Shown piece after piece: positions 16,644-25,760 of a DNA stretch of 64,000 bases. The stretch spans positions 248,001 to 312,000 of the forward strand of contig CAYJLV010000001.1 of the NCBI GenBank assembly GCA_964371405.1, given 5' to 3'. Positions within the stretch are counted from its first letter, which is position 1; each line of letters begins with the position of its first letter. Under the pieces are notes generated by a model. It had not been told where the DNA came from and did no database searches. It saw only the letters and a program-made list of their open reading frames with translations. The stretch comes from JAMHWF01 sp964371405 (GTDB taxonomy: Bacteria > Pseudomonadota > Gammaproteobacteria > Burkholderiales > Burkholderiaceae_C). Position numbers and translations under genes: made by a program.

Positions 16644-17690
16644 GTGACATCGCGCCGCATCAAGCACATCGATCTCGCGCTGCAGGGCGGCGGCGCACAT
16701 GGTGCATTCACCTGGGGCGTGCTGGATCGCCTGCTCGAGGACGAGCGCATCGAGATCGCGGCCATCAGCGGCACCAGTGCAGGCGCCATGAACGCCGTGG
16801 TGCTGGCAGACGGGCTGATGGCCGGTGGGCGCAAAGGCGCGAGGGAGGCGCTGCGGCGCTTCTGGAGCCGGGTCAGCAATGCGTCCGGGCGCGGACCGAT
16901 GGTGCCGGATGCGCTGGTGGCGTTCTTCGGCAACTGGTCGCTGGAGGGTTCGCCATTGCACCTCTACATGGACTGGGTCGCGCGCTCGATGTCGCCGCAC
17001 CAGTTCAACCCGCTCGACCTGAATCCGCTGCGCGACATCGTGGCGACCGAGGTCGATTTTGAACGCGTACGTGCCTGCGACAAGGTGCGCCTGTTTGTCT
17101 CCGCCACCAACGTGCGCACCGGCCGGCTCAAGGAGTTCCGTCAGACCGAGTTGTCGGCTGACGCCGTGATGGCGTCGGCCTGCCTGCCGCTGATGTTCCG
17201 CGCGGTCGAGATCGACGGCGAGGCCTACTGGGACGGTGGTTACCTCGGCAACCCCTCGCTGCTGCCGCTGATCGCCGACAGCCCGGCCCACGATCTGGTG
17301 CTGGTGCAGATCAACCCGTCACGGCGCGAGGGGCTGCCGACAACGGCCGCGGACATTCTCGACCGTCTGAACGAGATCACCTTCAACAGCAGCCTGGTCA
17401 AGGAACTGCGATCACTGGCACTGATCCAGCAATTGCTGCGACTGGAAGGTGCGCCGCCTGGCGCTGGCCGTGCGCCGCTGTTCACGCAGATCTCGGCGCT
17501 GCGCATGCATCGCATCGAAGCCGAGGACGAATTGGCCGGACTGGGTGCGGCCAGCAAGATCAACACCGCCTGGCCCTTCCTGACGCGGCTGCACCGCATT
17601 GGCCATCGCGCAGCCCAGGCCTGGCTGGAAAGCAACTTCACCCATCTGGGGCGCCGCGCCACGCTGGCCCTGGACCCCTACCTCCAATGA
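16644..17690 (+). CDS. Patatin-like phospholipase
   Basis: A 348-residue cytoplasmic lipid acyl hydrolase of the patatin family. The oxyanion loop GGGAHG is at 15-20, the nucleophile Ser45 lies in GTSAG, and the dyad Asp is near 197 in DGGYLG. All catalytic elements are intact. It starts at GTG. Homologues hydrolyse phospholipids or other acyl esters; in bacteria some take part in polyhydroxyalkanoate or membrane lipid turnover. The GntP-type permease gene follows 40 bases later. Confidence 0.9.
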   Translation: MTSRRIKHIDLALQGGGAHGAFTWGVLDRLLEDERIEIAAISGTSAGAMNAVVLADGLMAGGRKGAREALRRFWSRVSNASGRGPMVPDALVAFFGNWSLEGSPLHLYMDWVARSMSPHQFNPLDLNPLRDIVATEVDFERVRACDKVRLFVSATNVRTGRLKEFRQTELSADAVMASACLPLMFRAVEIDGEAYWDGGYLGNPSLLPLIADSPAHDLVLVQINPSRREGLPTTAADILDRLNEITFNSSLVKELRSLALIQQLLRLEGAPPGAGRAPLFTQISALRMHRIEAEDELAGLGAASKINTAWPFLTRLHRIGHRAAQAWLESNFTHLGRRATLALDPYLQ

Positions 17691-17730
17691 GCCTCTCTGC
17701 CCATCGCTCCGCGCCCGAGGGCCACCCATC

Positions 17731-19191
17731 ATGCTGAGCATCGCAGGCATCCTCCTGTCGCTCGTCCTGTTGATGTGGCTGGCCTATCGCGGCATCAGCG
17801 TCCTCATCCTGGCGCCGTTGATGGCGCTGCTGGCCGTGGCGCTCAGCCCGGAAGCCCCGCTGCTGGCGAGCTACACGCAGGTCTTCATGAAGGCACTGGG
17901 CGGCTTCGTCGCACTGTTCTTTCCGCTGTTCCTGCTCGGGGCGGTGTTCGGCAAGCTGATGGAGGACTCCGGTGCGGCGCGCGTGATCGCCTCGCGCATC
18001 GTCGACTGGCTTGGCGCGGGCCGAGCCGTGCTGGCGATCGTGCTCGCCTGCGCGGTGCTCACCTACGGCGGCGTGTCACTGTTCGTGGTCGCCTTCGCGG
18101 TGTACCCGATCGCGGTCGAACTGTTCCGTGCCGTCGACGTGCCCAAGCGGCTGATGCCGGCGACGATCGCGCTGGGCGCGTTCACCTTCACCATGACCGC
18201 GCTGCCCGGCACTCCGGCGATCCAGAACGCGATTCCGATGCCGTACTTCGGCACCACACCGTTCGCTGCTCCAGGGCTCGGGATGATCGGCGGCGCCGTG
18301 ATGCTGGTGCTTGGCGCGGTGTGGCTGTTGCGCCGTGCGCGACAGGCGGCAGCCACAGGCGAGGGCTATGGCGCGGAGCCCGACGTCCCGGCAGGGCTGG
18401 ATCGCAGCGTGCGCCCGCACGCCCAAGGTGAGGGCTACGACGTGGCCGAGCTCGGCACGCAGGGCCGAGCGCCGTCGGAGGCGCCCTTGCCGGGCTTTGG
18501 CGTGGCACTCGCCCCCATCGTGGCCGTGGTGGCGCTGAACTGGCTCCTCAGCGCTCATCTCCTGCCGCGCCTGGACAGCAGTTACCTGGCCAGTGCCTTG
18601 TACGGCGCCACGAGCCTGGACGCGGTGCGCGGCACCTGGGCGATCATCGCCGCGCTGGCCATAGCGAACCTGCTGCTGATCGTGCTGGCCCGGCGCAGCC
18701 TGCCGGCGCTCAAGGCCACCCTGGATGCTGGCGCCAGCGCGTCCGTGCTGCCGATCTTCAATACGGCGTCGCAGGTCGGATTCGGCGCGGTGATCGCCTC
18801 GCTGGCGGGCTTCGCGATGATCCGCGACGCGGTGCTGGGCATCGCGCCCGGCAATCCCCTGGTGTCGCTGTCGATCGCGGTCAACCTGCTGGCCGGCATC
18901 ACGGGCTCTGCTTCCGGCGGCATGAGCATCGCGTTGCAGACGCTGGGCAGCACCTATCTGGAGATGGGCCGTGCTGCTGGAATCTCACCCGAACTGCTGC
19001 ATCGAGTGACGTCGATCGCCACTGGGGGCCTCGATGCGCTGCCGCACAACGGTGCGGTGATCACGCTGCTGGCGATCTGCAAGCTGACGCACCGCCAGTC
19101 CTACCTCGACATCTTCGTTGTAGCGGTGCTCGTGCCGCTGGCGGCACTGGCCGTGGTCGTCGGCCTGGGCACCGCGTTCGGTTCGTTCTGA
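17731..19191 (+). CDS. GntP-family permease
   Basis: A 486-residue inner-membrane transporter with about 12-14 hydrophobic segments. The block TALPGTPAIQNAIPMPYFGTT and the later ITGSASGGMSIAL with DALPHNGAVITLL are typical of GntP-family proton symporters for gluconate and related hydroxy acids. A hydrophilic loop of about 60 residues sits in the middle. The start at 17731 fits a membrane protein whose first helix begins at once; the frame is open upstream inside the patatin gene. It converges on the phosphoketolase gene. A sugar-acid substrate feeding the phosphoketolase route is an attractive inference. Confidence 0.85.
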   Translation: MLSIAGILLSLVLLMWLAYRGISVLILAPLMALLAVALSPEAPLLASYTQVFMKALGGFVALFFPLFLLGAVFGKLMEDSGAARVIASRIVDWLGAGRAVLAIVLACAVLTYGGVSLFVVAFAVYPIAVELFRAVDVPKRLMPATIALGAFTFTMTALPGTPAIQNAIPMPYFGTTPFAAPGLGMIGGAVMLVLGAVWLLRRARQAAATGEGYGAEPDVPAGLDRSVRPHAQGEGYDVAELGTQGRAPSEAPLPGFGVALAPIVAVVALNWLLSAHLLPRLDSSYLASALYGATSLDAVRGTWAIIAALAIANLLLIVLARRSLPALKATLDAGASASVLPIFNTASQVGFGAVIASLAGFAMIRDAVLGIAPGNPLVSLSIAVNLLAGITGSASGGMSIALQTLGSTYLEMGRAAGISPELLHRVTSIATGGLDALPHNGAVITLLAICKLTHRQSYLDIFVVAVLVPLAALAVVVGLGTAFGSF

Positions 19192-19248
19192 CGCGGCGCT
19201 GAAGTCAAGAAGCGACCGCCAGCGGCCTGGCTGGGCCTGCTGGACGAA

Positions 19249-21666
19249 TCACCGCAGCGGTGCGCGAGTCGGGGAGGTTTCGTGGTGCCAGCGCCATTCG
19301 AGGATCTCCGGCATGTCCTGACCGTGGCGCTCGATGTACTGGCGGTGCTCGATGAGCTTGTCGCGCATGGCCTGCCGGAGGTGCGCGGCCCGGTAGCCGA
19401 GCGCAGGGACACGATCGATGACGTCGGCCACCAGGTGGAAGCGATCGAGGTCGTTGAGCACCGCCATGTCGAACGGCGTGGTGGTCGTGCCTTCCTCCTT
19501 GTAGCCTCGCACGTGCAGGTTGCCGTGGTTGCTGCGCCGGTAGGTCAGCCGGTGGATCAGCCACGGGTAGCCGTGGTAGGCGAAGATGACCGGCTTGTCC
19601 GTGGTGAACAGGGTGTCGAAGTCGCGGTCGGACAGGCCGTGCGGGTGTTCTTCCTTCTGTTGCAGTGTCATCAGGTCCACCACATTGACGACCCGCACCT
19701 TGAGCGCCGGCAGGTGCTGGCGCAGCAGGTCCACCGCCGCCAGTGTCTCCAGCGTCGGCACATCGCCGGCGCAGGCCATCACCACGTCCGGCTCGCCGCC
19801 CTGGTCGGTGCTGGCCCATTCGAAGATGCCGATGCCGGCGGCGCAATGCTTGATCGCGGCGTCCATGTCCAGCCACTGCGGCGCCGGCTGCTTGCCGGCG
19901 ACGATGACATTGACGAGGTTGCGCGAGCGCAGGCAGCGGTCGGTGACGCACAGCAGCGTGTTCGCGTCCGGCGGCAGATAGACACGGATGACGTCGGCCT
20001 TCTTGTTCACCACGTGGTCGATGAAGCCTGGATCCTGGTGCGAGAAGCCGTTGTGGTCCTGGCGCCAGACGTGCGAGGTGAGCAGGTAGTTGAGCGAGGC
20101 GATCGGGCGCCGCCAGGGGATCTCGTTGCAGACCTTGAGCCACTTGGCGTGCTGGTTGAACATCGAGTCGACGATGTGGATGAAGGCCTCGTAGCAGGAG
20201 AAGAGGCCGTGCCGGCCGGTGAGCAGGTAACCTTCGAGCCAGCCCTGGCAGGTGTGCTCGGAGAGGATTTCCATCACGCGGCCGTCCGGCGCAAGGCCCT
20301 CGTCGTCGGGCGCTCGCTCGGCGAGCCAAGTGCGGTCGGTGACCTCGAACAGGGCGCCCAGCCGGTTGGAGGCGGTCTCGTCGGGGCCGACGACGCGGAA
20401 GTTGCGCGCCTCGAGGTTGCGCCGCATGACGTCGCGCAGGAAGTTGCCCATTGCCCGGGTGGCCTCGGCGTCCACCGCGCCGGGCTGCGGCACGGCTACG
20501 GCGCTGTCGCGGTAGTCGGGCAGGCGCAGGTCCCGCAGCAGCAGGCCGCCATTGGCATGTGGGTTGGAGCCCATGCGGCGCGCGCCCTGCGGCGCGAGCG
20601 CGAGGATCTTCGCGCGCGGTGCACCGTGTTCGTCGAAGAGCTCCTCAGGCCGGTAGCTCTTCAGCCAAGCTTCGAGCAGTTGCAGGTGCGCGGAATTGCG
20701 GGCGGTGTCGGAAAACGGCACCTGGTGCGAGCGCCAGTTGCCTTCGACCGGCTTGCCGTCGACTTCCTTCGGCCCGGTCCAGCCCTTGGGACTTCTCAGC
20801 ACGATCATCGGCCAGCGCGGGCGCTCGCTGCCGTCTCCGCTGCGTGCGGCGCGCTGAATCGCCCGAATCTCAGCGGTCACCGCGTCCAGCGTGGCCGCCA
20901 TCGTGGCGTGCATGGCCGCCGGTTCCGAACCTTCGACGAAGTGGGGCTTGTAGCCGTAGCCGACCAGCAGCGCTTCGAGTTCGGCGCGCGGGATGCGCGC
21001 CAGCACCGTGGGGTTGGCGATCTTGTAGCCGTTCAGGTGCAGGATCGGCAGCACCGCGCCGTCGCTGGCGGGATTAAGGAACTTGTTCGAGTGCCAGGCG
21101 GTGGCGAGCGGCCCGGTTTCGGCCTCGCCGTCGCCCACGACACAGGCCACGATCAGGTCGGGGTTGTCGAACGCCGCACCGAAGGCATGCGAGAGCGCAT
21201 AACCCAGTTCACCACCTTCGTGGATCGAGCCCGGCGTTTCGGCGGTGACATGGCTGCCCACCCCGCCAGGAAACGAGAACTGCCGGAACAGCTGCTGCAT
21301 GCCTTGCGCGTCACGGGTGACGTTCGGGTAGAACTCGCTGTAGCTGCCCTCGAGCCAGGTGTTGGCGAACAGCGCCGGTCCGCCGTGGCCGGGGCCTGCG
21401 ATGTAGAGCATGTCGAGGTCGTACTTCTTGATGACGCGGTTCAGGTGCGCGTAGATGAAGTTCAGGCCCGGCGTCGTGCCCCAGTGGCCCAGCAGCCTGG
21501 GCTTGGTGTGCGCGGCTTCGAGCGGCCGGCGCAGCAGTGCGTTGTCGAGCAGGTAGATCTGGCCCACCGACAGGAAGTTGGCTGCGCGCCACCACGCGTC
21601 GAGTGCATCGAACTCCGTGCCAGGCGGCAAGGGCGCGTCATGCGGAACGGAGGTGGCGGCGTTCAT
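19249..21666 (-). CDS. xfp: Phosphoketolase (Xfp family)
   Basis: An 805-residue thiamine diphosphate enzyme of full family length. It shows the signatures LGHWGTTPGLNFIYAHLNR, YIAGPGHGGPA, EGGELGYALSHAFGAAFDNPD and the TPP-binding VVGDGEAETGP. It splits xylulose-5-phosphate and/or fructose-6-phosphate with phosphate into acetyl phosphate and a shorter sugar phosphate. It is the last gene of the minus-strand operon acyl-CoA synthetase/acetyltransferase - ackA - xfp. AckA can turn the acetyl phosphate into acetate plus ATP without oxygen. The ATG at 21666 has AAGGAG upstream. Confidence 0.95.
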   Translation of the reverse strand: MNAATSVPHDAPLPPGTEFDALDAWWRAANFLSVGQIYLLDNALLRRPLEAAHTKPRLLGHWGTTPGLNFIYAHLNRVIKKYDLDMLYIAGPGHGGPALFANTWLEGSYSEFYPNVTRDAQGMQQLFRQFSFPGGVGSHVTAETPGSIHEGGELGYALSHAFGAAFDNPDLIVACVVGDGEAETGPLATAWHSNKFLNPASDGAVLPILHLNGYKIANPTVLARIPRAELEALLVGYGYKPHFVEGSEPAAMHATMAATLDAVTAEIRAIQRAARSGDGSERPRWPMIVLRSPKGWTGPKEVDGKPVEGNWRSHQVPFSDTARNSAHLQLLEAWLKSYRPEELFDEHGAPRAKILALAPQGARRMGSNPHANGGLLLRDLRLPDYRDSAVAVPQPGAVDAEATRAMGNFLRDVMRRNLEARNFRVVGPDETASNRLGALFEVTDRTWLAERAPDDEGLAPDGRVMEILSEHTCQGWLEGYLLTGRHGLFSCYEAFIHIVDSMFNQHAKWLKVCNEIPWRRPIASLNYLLTSHVWRQDHNGFSHQDPGFIDHVVNKKADVIRVYLPPDANTLLCVTDRCLRSRNLVNVIVAGKQPAPQWLDMDAAIKHCAAGIGIFEWASTDQGGEPDVVMACAGDVPTLETLAAVDLLRQHLPALKVRVVNVVDLMTLQQKEEHPHGLSDRDFDTLFTTDKPVIFAYHGYPWLIHRLTYRRSNHGNLHVRGYKEEGTTTTPFDMAVLNDLDRFHLVADVIDRVPALGYRAAHLRQAMRDKLIEHRQYIERHGQDMPEILEWRWHHETSPTRAPLR

Positions 21667-21681
21667 GGGTTGCTCCTTGGG

Positions 21682-22800
21682 TCATGCTGTCGAGGCGACG
21701 AGCGCTTCCTGCGCAAGTACGCGCGCTTCGTCCACCGGAATCACCCACGCTTCGATGGCGCTGCCGGCGGGGCTGATCCGCCCCTCGCGGCCGAGGGTCG
21801 CTGCGTTTGCGGCCACATCGAGCCGGATGTCCGCCCACTCCAGGCCGTCCAGTATGGCGGCGCGCACGGCTGCGGCGTGCTCGCCCACACCACCGCCGAA
21901 CAGGATGCCATCCGCACCGCCCAGCACCGTGAGGTAGGCGCCGAGATACTTGCGCGCCCGGTAGACATAGAGGGCCACCGCCAGACGCATGCGCGGATCG
22001 TCGCCGCTGAGCAGGACGCGCATGTCGCCGCTCACGCCCGAGACACCCAGCAGGCCGGAGCCTTCGTACAACAGCCGATCCATGTCGTCGCTGCTCAGGC
22101 TCTCAGCGCATTGCATGTAGGTCACGAGCGCAGGGTCAACGTCGCCGCTGCGCGTTGCCATGACCAGGCCCTCGAGCGGCGAGAATCCCATGGAGGTGTC
22201 GCGCGGGCGGCCTTGCAGGGTGGCGGTGACCGAACAGCCGGCACCGAGCTGGAACGAGATCACGCGGCCGCCCGCAGGGAGATCCGGGCGCAGTTCGCGC
22301 CAACGCGACCCCAGCGCCTGGTGCGCCAGGCCGTGAAAACCGTAGCGGCGCAGCCCATGGCGTTCGGCGAGTTGCCATGGCACCGCATAGGTCGCTGCCA
22401 ACGCCGGCAGCTGCGCGTAGAAGGCCGTGTCGAACACCGCCAGTTGGGGCGTGTCCGGCCCCAGCACCTCGCGGCAGGCGCGCACCCACGCGAGCGCTAC
22501 CGGGTTGTGCAGCGGGGCCAGCGGCACAAGCCGTTCGATCTCGGCCTCCACCTCGGCGTCAAGCCATCGGGTGGAGGTCAGGTGCACGCCGCCGTGCACG
22601 ACTCGGTGGGCCACCCGATGCGGGGGTTCTGTCAGGTACTGGTCGACAAAGGCGGCCAGCAGCTCAACGGGGCGGTCCGCGGGGAGGCCCGGGCCGGTCT
22701 CGTGCCGTACTGCGCCGCAGGGCCGCAACTCGCCGCCGTCTGATGCGAAGGCAGCCAGTCGTACCGATGAACTGCCGGCGTTGACGGTCAGAACAATCAC
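21682..22800 (-). CDS. ackA: Acetate kinase
   Basis: A 372-residue acetokinase with NAGSSSVR at the N-terminus, the central VFDTAFY and YGFHGLAH blocks, and GGVGEH near the C-terminus. It is slightly shorter than E. coli AckA (400). It makes ATP from acetyl phosphate and ADP. The start is the GTG at 22800, whose GTGA overlaps the stop of the upstream gene. Phosphoketolase begins 15 bases after its stop. A reading from 22851 would add 17 arginine-rich residues without support. Confidence 0.93.
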   Translation of the reverse strand: MIVLTVNAGSSSVRLAAFASDGGELRPCGAVRHETGPGLPADRPVELLAAFVDQYLTEPPHRVAHRVVHGGVHLTSTRWLDAEVEAEIERLVPLAPLHNPVALAWVRACREVLGPDTPQLAVFDTAFYAQLPALAATYAVPWQLAERHGLRRYGFHGLAHQALGSRWRELRPDLPAGGRVISFQLGAGCSVTATLQGRPRDTSMGFSPLEGLVMATRSGDVDPALVTYMQCAESLSSDDMDRLLYEGSGLLGVSGVSGDMRVLLSGDDPRMRLAVALYVYRARKYLGAYLTVLGGADGILFGGGVGEHAAAVRAAILDGLEWADIRLDVAANAATLGREGRISPAGSAIEAWVIPVDEARVLAQEALVASTA

Positions 22801-25508
22801 GACCCCGCCTCTGCGGCGGGTGCCGGTTGCAGTTCCAGCACGACTTCGCACGTGCCGTCCGCTGTGTCGGGCGGGTGCTGCACGAAGCCCAGACTTCTTG
22901 CGAGCGCCAGCATGCGTCGGTTCTCCACCAGCACGGTCGCCACCAGCCTGCGCGTACCTTGCTCGCGCAAGATACGGATCAGCTTGCGCATCAGCACGGT
23001 TCCCAATCCCGTGCCCTTCAGCTCGGAGCGGACGATGATGCCGAACTCGGCGTCGATGTTGTCCGGGTCGGCCACGGCACGTGCGACGCCCAGTGTCTGC
23101 TCGACGCCGTCCGGGCCCGGGGCTGCCGCGACGATGGCCATTTCGCGCTCGTAGTCGATCTGGGTCAGCCGCGCCAGTTCGCTGCGCTCGATGCTGCGCC
23201 GGCTGTAGAACACACGCAAGCGGATATCCGCGGGATCAAGGCTGCCGAGAAACTCCAGGTGCCGGGCTTCGTCCTCGGGCCGGATCGGACGCAGCGTCAG
23301 GTTGCGGCCCTGCCATGCGACGGTTTCGATGTGTTGAGCCGGGTAGGGGCGGATGGCAAAGTTCTGCGCGCCTGCGGGACCCTTGGCACTCACGCGGATG
23401 CGCGCATCGAGCGCGATCGCGCCTTCGTGGTTGACGATCAGCGGGTTGATGTCCAGCTCGGCGACCTGGGGTACGTCGGCCAGCAGTTGCGACACGGAAA
23501 CCAACACGGCATGCAAGGCTTCCTGGTCCGCCGCCGGGGTGTCGCGAAAGCCCTTGAGCAGCTTCGCCACGCGAGTGCGCTGCACCAATGCACCAGCCAG
23601 CGCGGTGTTAAGCGGCGGCAGGGCGACTGCGCGGTCGGCCACCACCTCGACCGAGGTGCCGCCCTGGCCGAACAGGATCACCGGGCCGAACACGCTGTCG
23701 ATGCTGGCGCCGACAATCAACTCCTGAGCGTGGCTGCGTCGCACCATCGCCTGCACTGTGAAGCCGTCGATGCGCGCTTCGGGCCTGATTTGCCGAACAC
23801 GCGCAAGCATGGACTGCGCAACATCGTGCAGCTCGGCAGCGTTGTCGATGTTCAGCGCCACCCCGCCGACATCGGACTTGTGCGAAATGTCGGCCGACAG
23901 GATCTTCAGCGCCACCGGAAACCCGATGGCCTCGGCGGCGCCAACGGCAGCCGAAGGGTCTGGGCCCACGGCGCGCGTGGCCACGACGGGGATGCCGTAC
24001 GCGCTGAGCGCGGCCTTGGCTTCGGGCTCGGTGAGCATGTCGCGGCCTTCGGCCAGCACTTGCCGTACCAGCGCGTCTACGGAGGCCCTATCAGCGTCGC
24101 GGCCGGACAACCCTCTGGGCGTGGCGGTTGCCGGCATGAGCGCGGGCGCCTCCATCAGTTGCGCCTGGTTGCGGCGGTAGGTGACCAGCATCGAGAACGC
24201 GCGCACCGCCTCTTCGGGTGTCGGGTACCCGGCGATGCCAGCTTCCTGGAAGATCCGGCGTGCCTCGGCCACCGCCGTCTCGCCGAGCCAGCAAGCCATC
24301 AGTCGCGGCGTCGGCTGGCTTGCCAGTGGCAACATGGCGCGAGCAATCTCGGCGCTGGGCACGATCGCCGACGGGGCGTGGATGAACAGCACGGCACCTG
24401 TCGCCGGGTCTTCGTTCAGGACCTGCAGGGCCTGCACATAACGCTCCACAGGGGCATCGCCGATGATGTCCACCGGGTTGCCGTGCGACCAGTTGGGAGG
24501 CAGCACCGAATCCAGTCGTTGCAAGGTGCCATCGCGCAGATCGGCCAGCTTCACCCCGGCATGCGACGCGGCATCGGCAGCCATGACGCCCGCTCCGCCG
24601 CCGTTGGTCAGGATGGTGAGTTCTTCGCAGCGGTTGGTCCGAAAGCGCGTCAGAGTCTCGGCTGCCGTGAACAACTGCTGCAGCGTATCCACGCGCAGCA
24701 TGCCCGCGCGCCGGATCGCCGCGTCGTACACCAGATCGGAGCCGGCCAGCGCGCCGGTGTGCGATGCCGCGGCGCGCTGGCCTTCGTCGGAGCGTCCGGC
24801 CTTGACCACGATGACCGGCTTGTTGCGCGCCGCGGCGCGAGCGGCCGACATGAACTTGCGCGGTGACTCGATGGATTCGATGTACAGCAGGATGGCACGT
24901 GTCTTCGGGTCACTGGCCAGGTAGTCCAGCATGTCACCGAAGTCCACGTCGGCGTGCTCGCCCATCGACACGAAGTGCGAGAAGCCGATGGCTCGGGCCC
25001 GTGCCCAGTCGAGCATGGCGGTTACCAGTGCGCCCGACTGCGAAACGAAGGCCAACTCGCCCGGCAAGGCGTCAATGTGTGCGAAGCTGGCGTTCAAACC
25101 GATGTGTGGCGCCAGCAGGCCGATGCAGTTGGGACCGAGGATGCGCAACAGATGCGGGCGGGCGGCGGCCAGCATGGCCTTCTTCTGCTCGGCGTCCAGG
25201 CCCGAGGTCAGCACCACTGCGGCACGCGTCCCCAGCGCGCCCAACTCTTCGATCAGGCCCGCCACGGTGGCCGGCGGCGTGCAGATCACCGCCAGTTCGG
25301 GAACGGTTGGCAAGTCGGCGGCGCGTGCAAAAACCGCTTGCCCATCCAACTCACGGTGCTTCGGGTTGACGGCATAGGCCGGGCCCTTGAATCCGCCATC
25401 ACGAATGCTCGCCCACACCCTGGCGCCCACGCTGGCGCGGCGCTGCGAGGCGCCGAACACCGCCACCGAAGCCGGATCGAACAACTGGTCGAGGTTGCGG
25501 ATGCTCAT
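22797..25508 (-). CDS. ADP-forming acyl-CoA synthetase fused to GNAT acetyltransferase (Pat-like)
   Basis: A 903-residue protein. The order is CoA-binding domain (SIRNLDQLFDPASVAVFGAS), succinyl-CoA ligase-like domain, ATP-grasp domain (about 480-700) and a C-terminal GNAT domain (about 735-890). This is the layout of protein lysine acetyltransferase Pat/PatZ. The synthetase part keeps SHTGALAG with His near 251, the position of the phosphorylated histidine in active ADP-forming acetyl-CoA synthetases. From memory, Pat proteins lack it, so this enzyme may make acetyl-CoA or ATP as well as acetylate proteins. It heads the pat-ackA-xfp operon. The start at 25508 rests on homology, as no good ribosome-binding site precedes it. 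Confidence 0.88.
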   Translation of the reverse strand: MSIRNLDQLFDPASVAVFGASQRRASVGARVWASIRDGGFKGPAYAVNPKHRELDGQAVFARAADLPTVPELAVICTPPATVAGLIEELGALGTRAAVVLTSGLDAEQKKAMLAAARPHLLRILGPNCIGLLAPHIGLNASFAHIDALPGELAFVSQSGALVTAMLDWARARAIGFSHFVSMGEHADVDFGDMLDYLASDPKTRAILLYIESIESPRKFMSAARAAARNKPVIVVKAGRSDEGQRAAASHTGALAGSDLVYDAAIRRAGMLRVDTLQQLFTAAETLTRFRTNRCEELTILTNGGGAGVMAADAASHAGVKLADLRDGTLQRLDSVLPPNWSHGNPVDIIGDAPVERYVQALQVLNEDPATGAVLFIHAPSAIVPSAEIARAMLPLASQPTPRLMACWLGETAVAEARRIFQEAGIAGYPTPEEAVRAFSMLVTYRRNQAQLMEAPALMPATATPRGLSGRDADRASVDALVRQVLAEGRDMLTEPEAKAALSAYGIPVVATRAVGPDPSAAVGAAEAIGFPVALKILSADISHKSDVGGVALNIDNAAELHDVAQSMLARVRQIRPEARIDGFTVQAMVRRSHAQELIVGASIDSVFGPVILFGQGGTSVEVVADRAVALPPLNTALAGALVQRTRVAKLLKGFRDTPAADQEALHAVLVSVSQLLADVPQVAELDINPLIVNHEGAIALDARIRVSAKGPAGAQNFAIRPYPAQHIETVAWQGRNLTLRPIRPEDEARHLEFLGSLDPADIRLRVFYSRRSIERSELARLTQIDYEREMAIVAAAPGPDGVEQTLGVARAVADPDNIDAEFGIIVRSELKGTGLGTVLMRKLIRILREQGTRRLVATVLVENRRMLALARSLGFVQHPPDTADGTCEVVLELQPAPAAEAGS

Positions 25509-25604
25509 GGGAGGTTCGCGCACACCCGCAACGCGCCGTCCCGAAGTGGGCAAGCCTGCCTCCACGGACGGCGACACATGTTGCCGCACCGAGCGACAGC
25601 AACG

Positions 25605-25618
25605 TTGACCCGCGTCAA
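25605..25618. promoter_or_regulatory. FNR/DNR-type box between divergent operons
   Basis: TTGACCCGCGTCAA, a perfect TTGAY-N4-RTCAA match. It lies 96 bases upstream of the acyl-CoA synthetase/acetyltransferase gene (minus strand) and 142 bases upstream of ftsH (plus strand), so one site could serve both. Confidence 0.72.
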
Positions 25619-25760
25619 TTCAGCAACCGGGGCAAGGTCAATCGCGGCACGCAGTGGCGCGTGCACGGTAGTCACGGCGGGATGAATGCGGTGCCACAGA
25701 GCCTCAGTTCGCTTCTGCGGCTGGCACACTGCCTACCAGCGACCGCAGCTACCCGCACCA

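Noticed and set aside
19282..22743. A 1153-codon open frame opposite xfp and ackA
   Set aside because: Shadow frame; it spans two well-identified genes and shows no family features.
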